64,000 nt of DNA from Bacteroides pyogenes DSM 20611 = JCM 6294 (GTDB lineage Bacteria; Bacteroidota; Bacteroidia; Bacteroidales; Bacteroidaceae). Positions within the stretch are counted from its first letter, which is position 1. Each line of letters begins with the position of its first letter. The stretch is from assembly GCF_000428105.1 (NCBI RefSeq), contig NZ_ATZH01000017.1, positions 21,696 to 85,695 of the forward strand, written 5' to 3'. The notes under the pieces are model-generated. The model was not told the origin of the DNA. It made no database searches and saw only the letters and a program-made list of their open reading frames with translations. Below are positions 40,578 to 50,092 of this stretch, in pieces. The position numbers and the translations under genes were made by a program.

Positions 40578-43040
40578 ATGAATATCTCTTATAACTGGCT
40601 GAAAGAGTATGTCGATTTTGAGCTGACTCCCGAAGAGACGGCTGCGGCGTTGACCTCTATCGGCTTGGAAACAGGTGGTGTAGAAGAAGTGCAGACCGTG
40701 AAAGGCGGTCTGGAGGGACTGGTCATCGGCGAGGTGCTGACTTGCGTGGAGCATCCCAACTCCGATCACCTGCATATTACTACCGTTAATTTGGGAGAGG
40801 GTGATCCTGTACAAATCGTATGCGGCGCACCGAACGTGGCTGCCGGTCAGAAAGTGGTTGTCGCCACCTTGGGGACGAAGCTTTACGACGGAGACGAATG
40901 CTTTACCATCAAGAAATCGAAAATCCGCGGTGTGGAGTCGATCGGTATGATATGTGCGGAAGATGAAATCGGTATCGGTACGAGCCATGACGGAATCATT
41001 GTGCTGCCTGCGGATGCCGTGCCCGGTACGCTTGCCAAAGATTACTACAACATAAAAAGCGACTACGTGCTCGAGGTGGATATCACGCCCAACCGTGCCG
41101 ATGCCTGTTCGCATTACGGGGTAGCGCGCGACCTGTACGCTTACCTGATTCAGAGCGGAAAAAAGACGACACTGAAACGTCCGTCGGTGGAAGGATTCAA
41201 GGTGGAAAACCATGATTTGGATATTGCGGTGAAGGTGGAGAACAGCGAAGCCTGTCCGCATTACGCCGGTGTAACCGTGAAAGGAGTGACGGTGAAGGAG
41301 AGTCCCGAATGGTTGCAGAACAAACTGCGTCTGATCGGTATACGCCCTATTAATAATGTGGTGGATATCACGAATTATATCGTTCATGCATTCGGTCAGC
41401 CGCTGCATTGCTTCGATGCCGGCAAGATAAAAGGCAACGAAGTGGTTGTGAAAACAATGCCCGAAGGTACCTCGTTCGTCACGCTGGACGGCGTGGAACG
41501 CAAACTGAATGAACGCGACCTGATGATTTGCAACAGCGAGGAAGGGATGTGCATTGCCGGTGTGTTCGGCGGCTTGGATTCGGGTTCTACGGAAACCACC
41601 ACCGATGTATTCATCGAGAGCGCTTATTTCCATCCTACGTGGGTGCGCAAGACTGCCCGCCGCCATGGTTTGAATACGGACGCTTCGTTCCGTTTCGAAC
41701 GCGGAATCGATCCGAACGGCGTGGTCTATTGCCTGAAACTGGCGGCTCTGATGATTAAAGAGCTGGCGGGCGGTAGCATTTCTTCTGAAATCAAAGACGT
41801 ATGCGCTGCTCCGGCGGAAGACTTCGTGGTGGAGCTGCCGTACGAAAAGGTGAATACCCTGATCGGCAAAGCGATTCCTGCGGAAACCGTGAAGAACATC
41901 GTAACCGCCCTGGAGATGAAGATTATGAATGAGACGCCGGAAGGACTGACGTTGGCGGTTCCCCCTTACCGGGTGGACGTGCAGCGCGACTGCGACGTGA
42001 TTGAAGATATCCTCCGCATCTACGGATACAACAATGTGGAGATTCCGTCGACACTGAAGTCGAGCCTGACGACGAAGGGCGAGCACGATAAATCGAACAA
42101 ATTGCAGAACCTGGTTGCCGAGCAGTTGGTGGGATGCGGGTTCAATGAAATACTCAACAATTCGCTGACCCGTGCCGCTTATTACGACGGGCTGGAAGCT
42201 TATCCGCCGCAACGGCTGGTGATGCTGATGAACCCGTTGAGCGCCGACCTTAATGCCATGCGTCAGACGTTGTTGTTCGGAGGTCTGGAAAGTATTGCCC
42301 ACAATGCCAACCGTAAAAATGCCGATTTGAAATTCTTCGAATTCGGTAATTGCTATTATTTCGACGGTGAAAAGAAAAACGCCGAGAAGGTGTTGGCCCC
42401 TTACTCCGAGAATTACCATCTGGGACTGTGGGTGACCGGAAAGAATGTTTCCAACTCGTGGGCGCATCCCGACGAAGAGAGTTCGGTGTACGACCTGAAA
42501 GCGTATGTGGAGAACATATTGAAGCGTTTGGGTTTGGATTTGCATAATCTGGTAATCGGCAATCTGACGGATGATGTATTTGCCGCCGCGCTGTCGGTCA
42601 ACACGCGGGGAGGAAAACGCCTGGCCTCGTTCGGCGTGGTGACCCGTAAATTGCTGAAAGCGTTCGATATCGACAATGAGGTGTATTATGCCGATCTCAA
42701 CTGGAACGAATTGATGAAAGCCGTGCGTTCGGTGAAAATCAGTTATAAGGAGATTTCGAAATTCCCGGCTGTGAAACGCGATTTGGCGTTGTTGATCGAC
42801 AAAAACGTCCGTTTTGCCGAGATTGAAAAGATTGCTTACGAAACCGAAAAGAAGCTGCTGAAAGAAGTGGAACTTTTCGATGTGTACGAAGGGAAAAACC
42901 TCGAAGCGGGAAAAAAATCGTATGCGGTGAGCTTCATGCTTCAGGATGAAACACAGACGCTGAACGATAAGATGATCGATAAAATCATGTCGAAGCTGGT
43001 GAAGAATCTGGAAGACAAATTGGGAGCGAAATTGAGATAA
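40578..43040 (+). CDS. pheT: Phenylalanine--tRNA ligase beta subunit
   Basis: 820 residues. Domains in order: N-terminal segment (NISYNWLKEYVDFELTPEE), tRNA-binding EMAP-like domain (about 40-150; VCGAPNVAAGQKV), B3/4 editing domain (about 210-400), B5 (about 405-475), catalytic-like core and a C-terminal FDX-ACB domain (EISKFPAVKRDLALLIDK). It charges tRNA-Phe as an alpha2beta2 enzyme with PheS, whose gene is not in the window. yebC follows after 31 bp. Confidence 0.96.
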   Translation: MNISYNWLKEYVDFELTPEETAAALTSIGLETGGVEEVQTVKGGLEGLVIGEVLTCVEHPNSDHLHITTVNLGEGDPVQIVCGAPNVAAGQKVVVATLGTKLYDGDECFTIKKSKIRGVESIGMICAEDEIGIGTSHDGIIVLPADAVPGTLAKDYYNIKSDYVLEVDITPNRADACSHYGVARDLYAYLIQSGKKTTLKRPSVEGFKVENHDLDIAVKVENSEACPHYAGVTVKGVTVKESPEWLQNKLRLIGIRPINNVVDITNYIVHAFGQPLHCFDAGKIKGNEVVVKTMPEGTSFVTLDGVERKLNERDLMICNSEEGMCIAGVFGGLDSGSTETTTDVFIESAYFHPTWVRKTARRHGLNTDASFRFERGIDPNGVVYCLKLAALMIKELAGGSISSEIKDVCAAPAEDFVVELPYEKVNTLIGKAIPAETVKNIVTALEMKIMNETPEGLTLAVPPYRVDVQRDCDVIEDILRIYGYNNVEIPSTLKSSLTTKGEHDKSNKLQNLVAEQLVGCGFNEILNNSLTRAAYYDGLEAYPPQRLVMLMNPLSADLNAMRQTLLFGGLESIAHNANRKNADLKFFEFGNCYYFDGEKKNAEKVLAPYSENYHLGLWVTGKNVSNSWAHPDEESSVYDLKAYVENILKRLGLDLHNLVIGNLTDDVFAAALSVNTRGGKRLASFGVVTRKLLKAFDIDNEVYYADLNWNELMKAVRSVKISYKEISKFPAVKRDLALLIDKNVRFAEIEKIAYETEKKLLKEVELFDVYEGKNLEAGKKSYAVSFMLQDETQTLNDKMIDKIMSKLVKNLEDKLGAKLR

Positions 43041-43071
43041 ATAAAGTTTTAGAATAAATAAATATAAACCA

Positions 43072-43806
43072 ATGGGAAGAGCATTTGAATATAGAAAAGC
43101 CGCGAAACTGAAAAGATGGGGTCACATGGCCCGTACGTTTACCAAAATCGGCAAACAGATTGCGATTGCCGTGAAAGCCGGCGGACCGGAACCTGAAAAT
43201 AACCCTACGCTGCGTGCCATTATCGCGAACGCGAAACGTGAGAACATGCCGAAGGATAATATAGACCGCGCGATTAAAAACGCGATGGGGAAAGACCAGA
43301 GCGACTACAAGAGCATGACTTACGAAGGATACGGGCCTCACGGGGTAGCGGTGTTCGTAGACACGTTGACCGACAATCCCACCCGCACGGTGGCCGATGT
43401 GCGATCGGTTTTCAATAAGTTCGGCGGGAATCTGGGAACAATGGGATCGTTGGCGTTCCTTTTCGACCACAAATGCATGTTCACTTTCAAAAAGAAAGAG
43501 GGCATCGATATGGAAGAACTGATTCTGGATCTGATCGACTATGATGTGGAAGACGAGTTCGAAGAGGACGAGGAAGAGGGAACAATCACCATTTACGGCG
43601 ATCCGAAGAGCTATGCGGCTATTCAGAAGCATCTGGAAGAGTGCGGGTTCGAGGATGTAGGCGGTGACTTTACGTATATCCCCAACGACCTGAAGGACGT
43701 GACTGCGGAACAGCGTGAGACTTTGGACAAGATGGTGGAGCGTCTGGAAGAGTTCGACGACGTGCAAACCGTTTATACCAACATGAAACCCGAAGGCGAA
43801 GAGTAA
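43072..43806 (+). CDS. yebC: YebC/PmpR-family protein
   Basis: 244 residues. Starts GRAFEYRKAAKLKRWGHMAR and continues TKIGKQIAIAVKAGG and NIDRAIKNAMG, with the acidic middle domain (EDEFEEDEEEG), all standard for YebC. Family members have been described as transcription regulators and, more recently, as translation factors that help ribosomes through hard stretches such as polyproline. It probably shares the pheT transcript and ends at a strong terminator. Confidence 0.93.
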   Translation: MGRAFEYRKAAKLKRWGHMARTFTKIGKQIAIAVKAGGPEPENNPTLRAIIANAKRENMPKDNIDRAIKNAMGKDQSDYKSMTYEGYGPHGVAVFVDTLTDNPTRTVADVRSVFNKFGGNLGTMGSLAFLFDHKCMFTFKKKEGIDMEELILDLIDYDVEDEFEEDEEEGTITIYGDPKSYAAIQKHLEECGFEDVGGDFTYIPNDLKDVTAEQRETLDKMVERLEEFDDVQTVYTNMKPEGEE

Positions 43807-43849
43807 CTTTTTAAAAACCGATTTTCGGGACATTCCTTTCGTTGAAAGC

Positions 43850-43896
43850 AAGAACAGCCTTTGGTGGACCTCGGTTGCCGAAGGCTGTTCTTTTTT
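43850..43896 (+). terminator. Terminator after yebC
   Basis: AAGAACAGCCTT (43850-43861) pairs perfectly with AAGGCTGTTCTT (43881-43892), followed by a T-run to 43896. The next gene's real start must lie beyond it. Confidence 0.88.
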
Positions 43897-43963
43897 GAAC
43901 AAAACGTTTATCTCTGCCGTTCTATTACGAATACTTTTCAAGAGAAATAATAAAAAGGATAGA

Positions 43964-45220
43964 ATGATAAAAAATATTTTTCAAGACTTAAAAAGAAGAG
44001 ACCATAAACGTTATCTCGGAGGGTTGGACGTTTTTAAATACATCGGTCCCGGATTATTGGTGACGGTGGGATTTATCGATCCGGGAAACTGGGCTTCCAA
44101 TTTTGCGGCAGGATCGGAGTTCGGTTATTCGTTGCTGTGGGTGGTGACGCTCTCTACCGTTATGCTGATTATTCTTCAGCACAACGTGGCGCACCTTGGC
44201 ATTGTCACCGGGCTTTGTCTTTCGGAAGCCGCTACGAAATATACGCCCAAATGGATATCCCGTCCTGTTCTCGGAACCGCCGTGCTGGCTTCCATCTCCA
44301 CTTCGTTGGCGGAGATACTGGGAGGCGCTATCGCGTTGCAGATGTTGTTCGATATACCCATCATCTGGGGGTCGGTACTCACCGCGCTGTTTGTTTCGAT
44401 CATGCTGTTTACCAATTCTTATAAAAAGATAGAGCGTTCGATTATCGCTTTTGTTTCGGTCATCGGACTTTCGTTTATTTACGAACTTTTCCTAGTGGAA
44501 ATCGATTGGCAGGCAGCCACTGCCGGATGGGTGACTCCCTCTATCCCGAAAGGGAGCATGCTCATCATTATGAGCGTGTTGGGAGCGGTGGTAATGCCTC
44601 ATAACCTGTTTTTGCATTCGGAGGTGATACAAAGCCATGAGTACAACAAGCAAGACGAGGCTTCCATCAGGAAAGTGCTGAAATATGAATTGTTTGACAC
44701 GCTTTTCTCCATGATTGTGGGATGGGCCATCAACAGCGCCATGATTCTGCTGGCTGCCGCCACTTTCTTCAAGAGCGGCATTCAGGTGGAGGAGCTGCAA
44801 CAGGCCAAGTCTCTCCTGGAGCCTCTGTTGGGCAATAATGCGGCGATAGTGTTTGCGTTGGCTTTGCTCATGGCGGGCGTTTCGTCTACCATAACGAGCG
44901 GGATGGCTGCGGGTTCTATATTTGCCGGTATTTTCGGCGAGTCGTATCATGTAAAAGACAGTCACTCGCAAGTGGGCATTCTTTTGTCGTTGGGTGTAGC
45001 CTTGCTGCTCATTTTCTTTATCGGCGATCCCTTTAAGGGACTGATCGTTTCGCAAATGATTTTGAGCGTCCAACTGCCTTTCACGGTGTTTTTGCAAGTG
45101 GGGCTCACCTCCTCGCGGAAAGTGATGGGCGACTATGTCAACAGCCGGTGGAGCACCTTCGTGCTATATACCATTGCCGCCATCGTGTCTGCGCTGAATA
45201 TCATGTTACTGTTTGCTTGA
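43964..45220 (+). CDS. Nramp-family divalent metal transporter
   Basis: 418 residues from ATG 43964; an upstream in-frame TTG at 43895 lies inside the yebC terminator and is rejected. About 11 transmembrane helices. The metal-binding DPGN motif is present (GFIDPGNWASN, TM1), and the TM6 motif appears as VVMPHNLFLHSE, where the Met and His are family-typical. It imports Mn2+ or Fe2+ with protons. An exoA gene follows 19 bp downstream, possibly as one transcript. Confidence 0.9.
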   Translation: MIKNIFQDLKRRDHKRYLGGLDVFKYIGPGLLVTVGFIDPGNWASNFAAGSEFGYSLLWVVTLSTVMLIILQHNVAHLGIVTGLCLSEAATKYTPKWISRPVLGTAVLASISTSLAEILGGAIALQMLFDIPIIWGSVLTALFVSIMLFTNSYKKIERSIIAFVSVIGLSFIYELFLVEIDWQAATAGWVTPSIPKGSMLIIMSVLGAVVMPHNLFLHSEVIQSHEYNKQDEASIRKVLKYELFDTLFSMIVGWAINSAMILLAAATFFKSGIQVEELQQAKSLLEPLLGNNAAIVFALALLMAGVSSTITSGMAAGSIFAGIFGESYHVKDSHSQVGILLSLGVALLLIFFIGDPFKGLIVSQMILSVQLPFTVFLQVGLTSSRKVMGDYVNSRWSTFVLYTIAAIVSALNIMLLFA

Positions 45221-45239
45221 ATATAAAAAGAATAGAAAA

Positions 45240-46007
45240 ATGAAAATTATCACATACAACGTAAACGGATTGCGTGCCGCTGTCGGAAAAGGTTTTGCGG
45301 AGTGGCTCGAGCGAGAAAATCCGGATGTGGTTTGTCTGCAGGAGACAAAACTTCAGCCCGACCAGTATCCTGAGCTAATGTTTGAAGCGCTGGGTTACCA
45401 CTCTTACCTTCATTGCGCGGAGAAGAAAGGCTATAGCGGAGTGGCTATCTTGACGAAGCGAATGCCCGATCATGTGGAATACGGAATGGGAATCGACGTG
45501 TACGATCGTGAAGGACGTTTTATCCGCGCCGATTTCGGAGATTTGTCGGTGGTGAGCGTTTACCATCCTTCGGGAACCAGCGGAGACGAGCGTCAGGCCT
45601 TTAAAATGGTTTGGCTCGAAGCGTATCAGGATTATGTGACGAAGTTGCGCGAGTCGCGCCCCAATCTGGTGCTTTGCGGCGACTATAACATCTGTCATGA
45701 GCCGATAGATATTCACGATCCGATACGAAATGCCAAAAACAGCGGATTTCTTCCCGAAGAGCGGGAGTGGATGACGCGATTCCTGTCGGCCGGGTTTATC
45801 GATACGTTCCGCCTGTTGCATCCCCAAAAGCAGGAGTATACCTGGTGGAGCTATCGGTTTAACTCGAGAGCCAAGAACAAAGGATGGCGGATTGATTATT
45901 GCATGACGACAGAATCGGTGCGCCCCATGCTGAAAGCTGCGGCTATTTTGAACGAAGCTGTGCATTCCGACCACTGTCCGATGCTGTTGGAAATAGAACA
46001 TGAATGA
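45240..46007 (+). CDS. Exodeoxyribonuclease III / AP endonuclease
   Basis: 255 residues from ATG 45240. EEP-fold DNA-repair enzyme: KIITYNVNGLRAAVGKGF, VVCLQETKLQ, GYSGVAILT, LCGDYNICHEPIDIHDP, RIDYCM and SDHCPMLLE are the conserved blocks of the ExoA/XthA family. It cuts DNA at abasic sites in base-excision repair. Unlike the two EEP proteins of the glycan locus it has no signal peptide, so it acts in the cytoplasm. It overlaps the next gene by 8 bp. Confidence 0.93.
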   Translation: MKIITYNVNGLRAAVGKGFAEWLERENPDVVCLQETKLQPDQYPELMFEALGYHSYLHCAEKKGYSGVAILTKRMPDHVEYGMGIDVYDREGRFIRADFGDLSVVSVYHPSGTSGDERQAFKMVWLEAYQDYVTKLRESRPNLVLCGDYNICHEPIDIHDPIRNAKNSGFLPEEREWMTRFLSAGFIDTFRLLHPQKQEYTWWSYRFNSRAKNKGWRIDYCMTTESVRPMLKAAAILNEAVHSDHCPMLLEIEHE

Positions 46008-46470
46008 AGAAATGGAAGATAGAGTAGAAAAAGCAGTCGCTCTTTTCAAGAGCGGATACAACTGCTCGCAGTCTGTAGTGGCTGCTTTTGCCGATATGTA
46101 TGGCTTTACCGAACAGCAAGCCCTACGTATGGGAGCCGCTTTCGGAGGCGGCATAGGTCGTATGCGCGAGACATGCGGAGCGGCATGCGGCATGTTTCTG
46201 ATTGCCGGTTTGGAAAAGGGAACCATTGAAGCTTCCGACCGCGCGGGAAAAGCTGCCACTTATGCCTTGGTACAGGAGTTGGCGGCGGAGTTTAAGAAAC
46301 GAAACGGCTCGTTGATTTGCAGAGAGTTGCTCGGACTGAATAAAAAAGAATCGCTATCGTCTCTTCCCGAAGAGCGAACGCCGCACTATTACGCCAAAAG
46401 ACCTTGCGCTAAAATGGTGGAAGAAGCTGCCCGTATTTGGGCGGAATACCTCGAAAAGCATCCGAAATAA
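46000..46470 (+). CDS. C_GCAxxG_C_C family protein
   Basis: 156 residues. The family's spaced cysteines are all visible: GYNCSQSV, ETCGAACGMFLIAG, LICRELLG and RPCAKMVEEA. The family is thought to bind a redox or metal cofactor, but no firm function is known. Its start overlaps the end of the exonuclease gene, so the two are co-translated. Confidence 0.88.
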   Translation: MNEEMEDRVEKAVALFKSGYNCSQSVVAAFADMYGFTEQQALRMGAAFGGGIGRMRETCGAACGMFLIAGLEKGTIEASDRAGKAATYALVQELAAEFKKRNGSLICRELLGLNKKESLSSLPEERTPHYYAKRPCAKMVEEAARIWAEYLEKHPK

Positions 46471-46543
46471 ACGAAAAAACATCTTTTTGTTACAATTTTA
46501 ATAAAAAATTGCTGATTCACGTGTTATATAGCATGAAAATAAC

Positions 46544-46551
46544 TATCTTTG
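46544..46551 (+). promoter_or_regulatory. Bacteroidetes -7 box for the small wHTH gene
   Basis: TATCTTTG matches TAnnTTTG 73 bp before the start codon at 46625. No good -33 TTTG was seen at the expected distance. Confidence 0.4.
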
Positions 46552-46624
46552 CCTCCGATATAAAATCTGAAAGCTTCGGCCGGATGATTTTTATCGGCAT
46601 GTCTAACTTAAAACTTCAAAGTAA

Positions 46625-46825
46625 ATGTTGAAAGAAAAAGCAGGTGAAATGGCAGGCAAGATCTGGAACGCGTTGAACGGAACAGAAGGTATGACTGCTA
46701 AGCAACTGAAAAAAGCTGCCAAGCTGGTTGACAAAGATTTGTTCCTCGGCCTTGGTTGGCTGTTGAGAGAAGACAAAGTCTCTGTGGCAGAAGTTGAAGG
46801 TGAACTCTTCTTCAAATTGGTCTAA
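46625..46825 (+). CDS. Small winged-helix protein (DUF2582 type)
   Basis: 66 residues. KIWNALNGTEGMTAKQLKKA followed by LFLGLGWLLREDKVSVAEVE and a short wing (GELFFKLV) is a compact winged helix-turn-helix of the DUF2582 type, widespread in Bacteroidetes. It has its own promoter-like element and terminator, so it is an independent gene. DNA binding is expected from the fold. Its targets are unknown. Confidence 0.82.
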   Translation: MLKEKAGEMAGKIWNALNGTEGMTAKQLKKAAKLVDKDLFLGLGWLLREDKVSVAEVEGELFFKLV

Positions 46826-46853
46826 GCGAGTAACTCACTTAAGCAATAAAAAA

Positions 46854-46897
46854 ATGCGTTGGTACATGGTATTAAATGTAATCAACGCATTTTTTTA
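46854..46897 (+). terminator. Terminator after the small wHTH gene
   Basis: ATGCGTTG (46854-46861) pairs with CAACGCAT (46883-46890), extended by an A-run before and a T-run of seven after. The symmetric A/T flanks mean it could work in both directions. Confidence 0.8.
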
Positions 46898-46913
46898 TTT
46901 TCTTTCATTTACG

Positions 46914-46921
46914 TATATTTG
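46914..46921 (+). promoter_or_regulatory. Bacteroidetes -7 box for lepA
   Basis: TATATTTG matches TAnnTTTG and lies 34 bp before the lepA ATG. Confidence 0.45.
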
Positions 46922-46955
46922 CGCTCTAAAAAGATAAAAATAACAGAAATATAGA

Positions 46956-48737
46956 ATGAAAAATATCCGCAACTTTTGCATCATTGCCCATATCGACCAC
47001 GGTAAATCTACATTGGCCGACCGTCTGCTGGAATTTACGCACACTATCCAGGTGACGAACGGACAGATGCTCGACAGTATGGATCTGGAGAAGGAGAGAG
47101 GCATCACGATTAAAAGTCATGCCATTCAGATGGAGTACACTTATAAAGGAGAGAAGTATGTGCTCAACCTCATCGACACTCCGGGACATGTCGATTTCTC
47201 GTACGAAGTATCCCGTTCCATCGCCGCCTGTGAAGGGGCGTTGCTCATTGTAGACGCGTCGCAGGGGGTGCAGGCCCAGACCATTTCGAACCTCTACATG
47301 GCAATCGAGCATGATTTGGAGATTATTCCCATCATCAACAAATGCGACATGGCAAGCGCCATGCCCGAAGAGGTGGAAGACGAGATTGTAGAGTTGCTGG
47401 GTTGCAAGCGCGAGGAGATTATTCGCGCTTCGGGAAAGACGGGTATGGGAATCGAAGAGATCCTGGAAGCGGTCATCGAACGTATTCCTCATCCCGAAGG
47501 CGATGAAGAAGCTCCGTTGCAGGCGTTGATCTTCGACTCCGTATTTAATTCTTTCCGGGGAATCATCGCTTACTTCAAGGTTGAAAACGGAGTGATCCGC
47601 ACCGGCGATAAAGTGAAATTCTTCAATACAGGCAAGGAGTATGACGCCGATGAGGTAGGAGTTCTCAAGATGGATATGGTTCCGCGTAAAGAACTCCGCA
47701 CCGGCGATGTGGGATATATTATTTCGGGCATCAAAACCTCGAAAGAGGTGAAAGTGGGCGACACGATTACGCATATTGCCCGTCCGTGTGCGAAGGCCAT
47801 TGCCGGATTCGAAGAGGTGAAGCCGATGGTGTTTGCCGGGGTGTATCCCATCGAAGCGGAAGATTTCGAAGACTTGCGCGCCTCCTTGGAGAAGCTGCAA
47901 CTGAACGACGCTTCGCTGACTTTCCAGCCCGAGTCGTCGTTGGCGTTGGGATTCGGTTTCCGTTGCGGATTCTTGGGATTGCTTCACATGGAGATCGTAC
48001 AGGAACGTCTCGACCGCGAGTTCGATATGAATGTGATTACCACGGTGCCGAACGTTTCTTACCTGATATACGATAAGCAGGGTGGGGTGAAAGAGGTGCA
48101 CAACCCCGGTGGCATGCCCGACCCCACGCTGATAGACCATATCGAAGAGCCTTATATTAAAGCGTCTATCATTACCACCACCGACTACATAGGGCCTATC
48201 ATGACACTCTGTCTCGGCAAGCGGGGAGAGTTGCTCAAACAAGAGTATATATCGGGCAACCGCGTGGAGCTTTTCTATAAGATGCCTTTGGGAGAAATCG
48301 TGATCGACTTCTACGACAAGCTGAAGAGCATTTCGAAAGGCTATGCCTCGTTCGACTATCATCCGAGCGGGTTCCATACCTCCAAGCTGGTGAAGCTCGA
48401 CATCCTTCTGAACGGCGAGCCGGTAGACGCGCTTTCCACACTGACGCATTTCGACAACGCTTACGACATGGGGCGCCGGATGTGCGAGAAACTGAAAGAA
48501 CTGATTCCCCGCCAGCAATTCGAGATAGCCATTCAGGCAGCCATCGGAGCCAAGATCATCGCCCGCGAGACGATAAAGGCGGTTCGAAAAGATGTCACAG
48601 CCAAGTGTTATGGCGGAGATGTGAGCCGTAAGCGCAAGTTGCTCGAAAAACAAAAGAAAGGGAAAAAGAGAATGAAACAGATCGGTAATGTGGAAGTTCC
48701 TCAGAAGGCATTCCTCGCCGTGTTGAAACTCGATTAA
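46956..48737 (+). CDS. lepA: Elongation factor 4 (LepA GTPase)
   Basis: 593 residues, family-standard. G motifs: [16 protein letters not shown] (G1), [12 protein letters not shown] (G3) and INKCDM (G4). Domains II-V resemble EF-G, with [14 protein letters not shown]. The LepA-specific C-terminal domain carries [20 protein letters not shown] and [20 protein letters not shown]. It acts on ribosomes during initiation or under ionic stress. Single gene with its own promoter-like box and terminator. Confidence 0.97.
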   Translation: MKNIRNFCIIAHIDHGKSTLADRLLEFTHTIQVTNGQMLDSMDLEKERGITIKSHAIQMEYTYKGEKYVLNLIDTPGHVDFSYEVSRSIAACEGALLIVDASQGVQAQTISNLYMAIEHDLEIIPIINKCDMASAMPEEVEDEIVELLGCKREEIIRASGKTGMGIEEILEAVIERIPHPEGDEEAPLQALIFDSVFNSFRGIIAYFKVENGVIRTGDKVKFFNTGKEYDADEVGVLKMDMVPRKELRTGDVGYIISGIKTSKEVKVGDTITHIARPCAKAIAGFEEVKPMVFAGVYPIEAEDFEDLRASLEKLQLNDASLTFQPESSLALGFGFRCGFLGLLHMEIVQERLDREFDMNVITTVPNVSYLIYDKQGGVKEVHNPGGMPDPTLIDHIEEPYIKASIITTTDYIGPIMTLCLGKRGELLKQEYISGNRVELFYKMPLGEIVIDFYDKLKSISKGYASFDYHPSGFHTSKLVKLDILLNGEPVDALSTLTHFDNAYDMGRRMCEKLKELIPRQQFEIAIQAAIGAKIIARETIKAVRKDVTAKCYGGDVSRKRKLLEKQKKGKKRMKQIGNVEVPQKAFLAVLKLD

Positions 48738-48742
48738 CGATT

Positions 48743-48796
48743 ACAGCAAGAAATTTGTCCGGATTGTCCCGAACAAATTCTCTTGCTGTTTTATTA
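48743..48796 (+). terminator. Terminator after lepA
   Basis: ACAGCAAG...AATTTGT (48743-48758) pairs with ACAAATT...CTTGCTGT (48773-48789), a long stem with a small internal irregularity, followed by a T-rich stretch. Confidence 0.82.
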
Positions 48797-48873
48797 TTTT
48801 ATAATAGTTGCCTTTTGTCTGCAGAGCTTTCCGTGGCAACTGCTTTATTTAAAACAACAATAATAAGTAAAAT

Positions 48874-50046
48874 ATGAGAAAAGTTCTGTCTTTTTCGGGC
48901 TTCCTGATGCTGGGGCTCATTATCTCGCAATTTCTTCCTGCAATGGCAGGAGAAGATTATGGAACAGTGAAATCCGTGTTGAATGTACTGCTTTATGTCT
49001 GTCTTAGTTTTATAATGATTAATGTGGGGCGGGAGTTCGTACTCGACAAGTCGCGTTGGAAAAGCTATGCCGAAGATTATCTGATCGCCATGGTGACAGC
49101 CGCGCTTCCCTGGCTTCTGCTTGCGGTGTATTATGTATTCGTGCTGATGCCTCCCGAGTATTGGAACCATTCGGGCGCATGGAAAGAGAATCTTCTCCTG
49201 AGCCGTTTCGCCGCGCCTACTTCGGCAGGTATTCTGTTTACCATGCTCGCTGCCATCGGACTGAAGGCCAGTTGGATCTATAAGAAGATACAGGTATTGG
49301 CTATTTTCGACGATTTGGATACGATTCTCCTGATGATTCCGCTTCAGATAATGATGATCGGCATGCGTTGGCAACTTATTATTGTTGTGTTCATCGTATT
49401 TTTGCTTTTGTCTTTGGGCTGGAAACAACTCAATAAATACGATCTGCGTCAAGACTGGAAAGCCATTCTTTTTTATTCCGTCTTGATTTTCCTTTCTACC
49501 CATCTGCTCTATCTGGGAACTAAAGAATTGTACGGGGCGGAAGGCAGTATTCATATCGAAGTGCTGTTGCCCGCTTTCGTGCTCGGTATGGTCATGAAGC
49601 ATAAAAACCATGATAGCCCGGCCGAACAAAAAGTCGCTAGCGGCATTTCTTTTCTCTTCATGTTTCTGGTGGGTATGAGCATGCCCTACTTTATGGGTGT
49701 TGCCGAGAATCATTCGGGCATACATTCGCTCACCGGTTCGCAGCCTATGATGTCTTGGGAAATGATTCTTTTCCATGTACTCGTTGTTTCACTTCTGTCG
49801 AATATCGGCAAGCTTTGTCCTGTTTTTTTCTATCGTAACAGGAAGTTGAGAGAGCGTTTGGCACTTTCTATCGGCATGTTTACCCGCGGTGAAGTAGGCG
49901 CCGGAATTATTTTTATTGCGTTAGGTTATCATTTGGGAGGTCCTGCATTGGTGATTTCAGTGCTTACATTGGTGTTAAATTTGATTTTAACTGGTATATT
50001 TGTCGTATGGGTCAAAAAATTAGCATTAATAAGCTATAGAGGTTAA
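48874..50046 (+). CDS. Cation:proton antiporter (CPA-type, Na+/H+ exchanger-like)
   Basis: 390 residues, about 11-12 transmembrane helices, starting MRKVLSFSGFLMLGLIISQF. Helix pairs with AIFDDLDTILLMIPL (an acidic pair in a membrane segment, as in ion-binding sites of this superfamily) and FTRGEVGAGIIFIALGYHLGG near the C-terminus resemble Na_H_Exchanger-type proteins. It lies 46 bp before nhaA, suggesting both belong to one sodium and pH homeostasis unit. Substrate is inferred from family and neighbour. Confidence 0.78.
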   Translation: MRKVLSFSGFLMLGLIISQFLPAMAGEDYGTVKSVLNVLLYVCLSFIMINVGREFVLDKSRWKSYAEDYLIAMVTAALPWLLLAVYYVFVLMPPEYWNHSGAWKENLLLSRFAAPTSAGILFTMLAAIGLKASWIYKKIQVLAIFDDLDTILLMIPLQIMMIGMRWQLIIVVFIVFLLLSLGWKQLNKYDLRQDWKAILFYSVLIFLSTHLLYLGTKELYGAEGSIHIEVLLPAFVLGMVMKHKNHDSPAEQKVASGISFLFMFLVGMSMPYFMGVAENHSGIHSLTGSQPMMSWEMILFHVLVVSLLSNIGKLCPVFFYRNRKLRERLALSIGMFTRGEVGAGIIFIALGYHLGGPALVISVLTLVLNLILTGIFVVWVKKLALISYRG

Positions 50047-50092
50047 AACAAATGACTATATTTGAGGGCATTATATAAAAATAATTTGTAAT

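Noticed and set aside
40311..42545. 744-codon minus-strand frame
   Set aside because: Lies opposite pheT; it is a codon-bias shadow with no coherent domain.
43895..43963. Longer N-terminus for the Nramp transporter from TTG 43895
   Set aside because: It would begin in the T-run of the yebC terminator.
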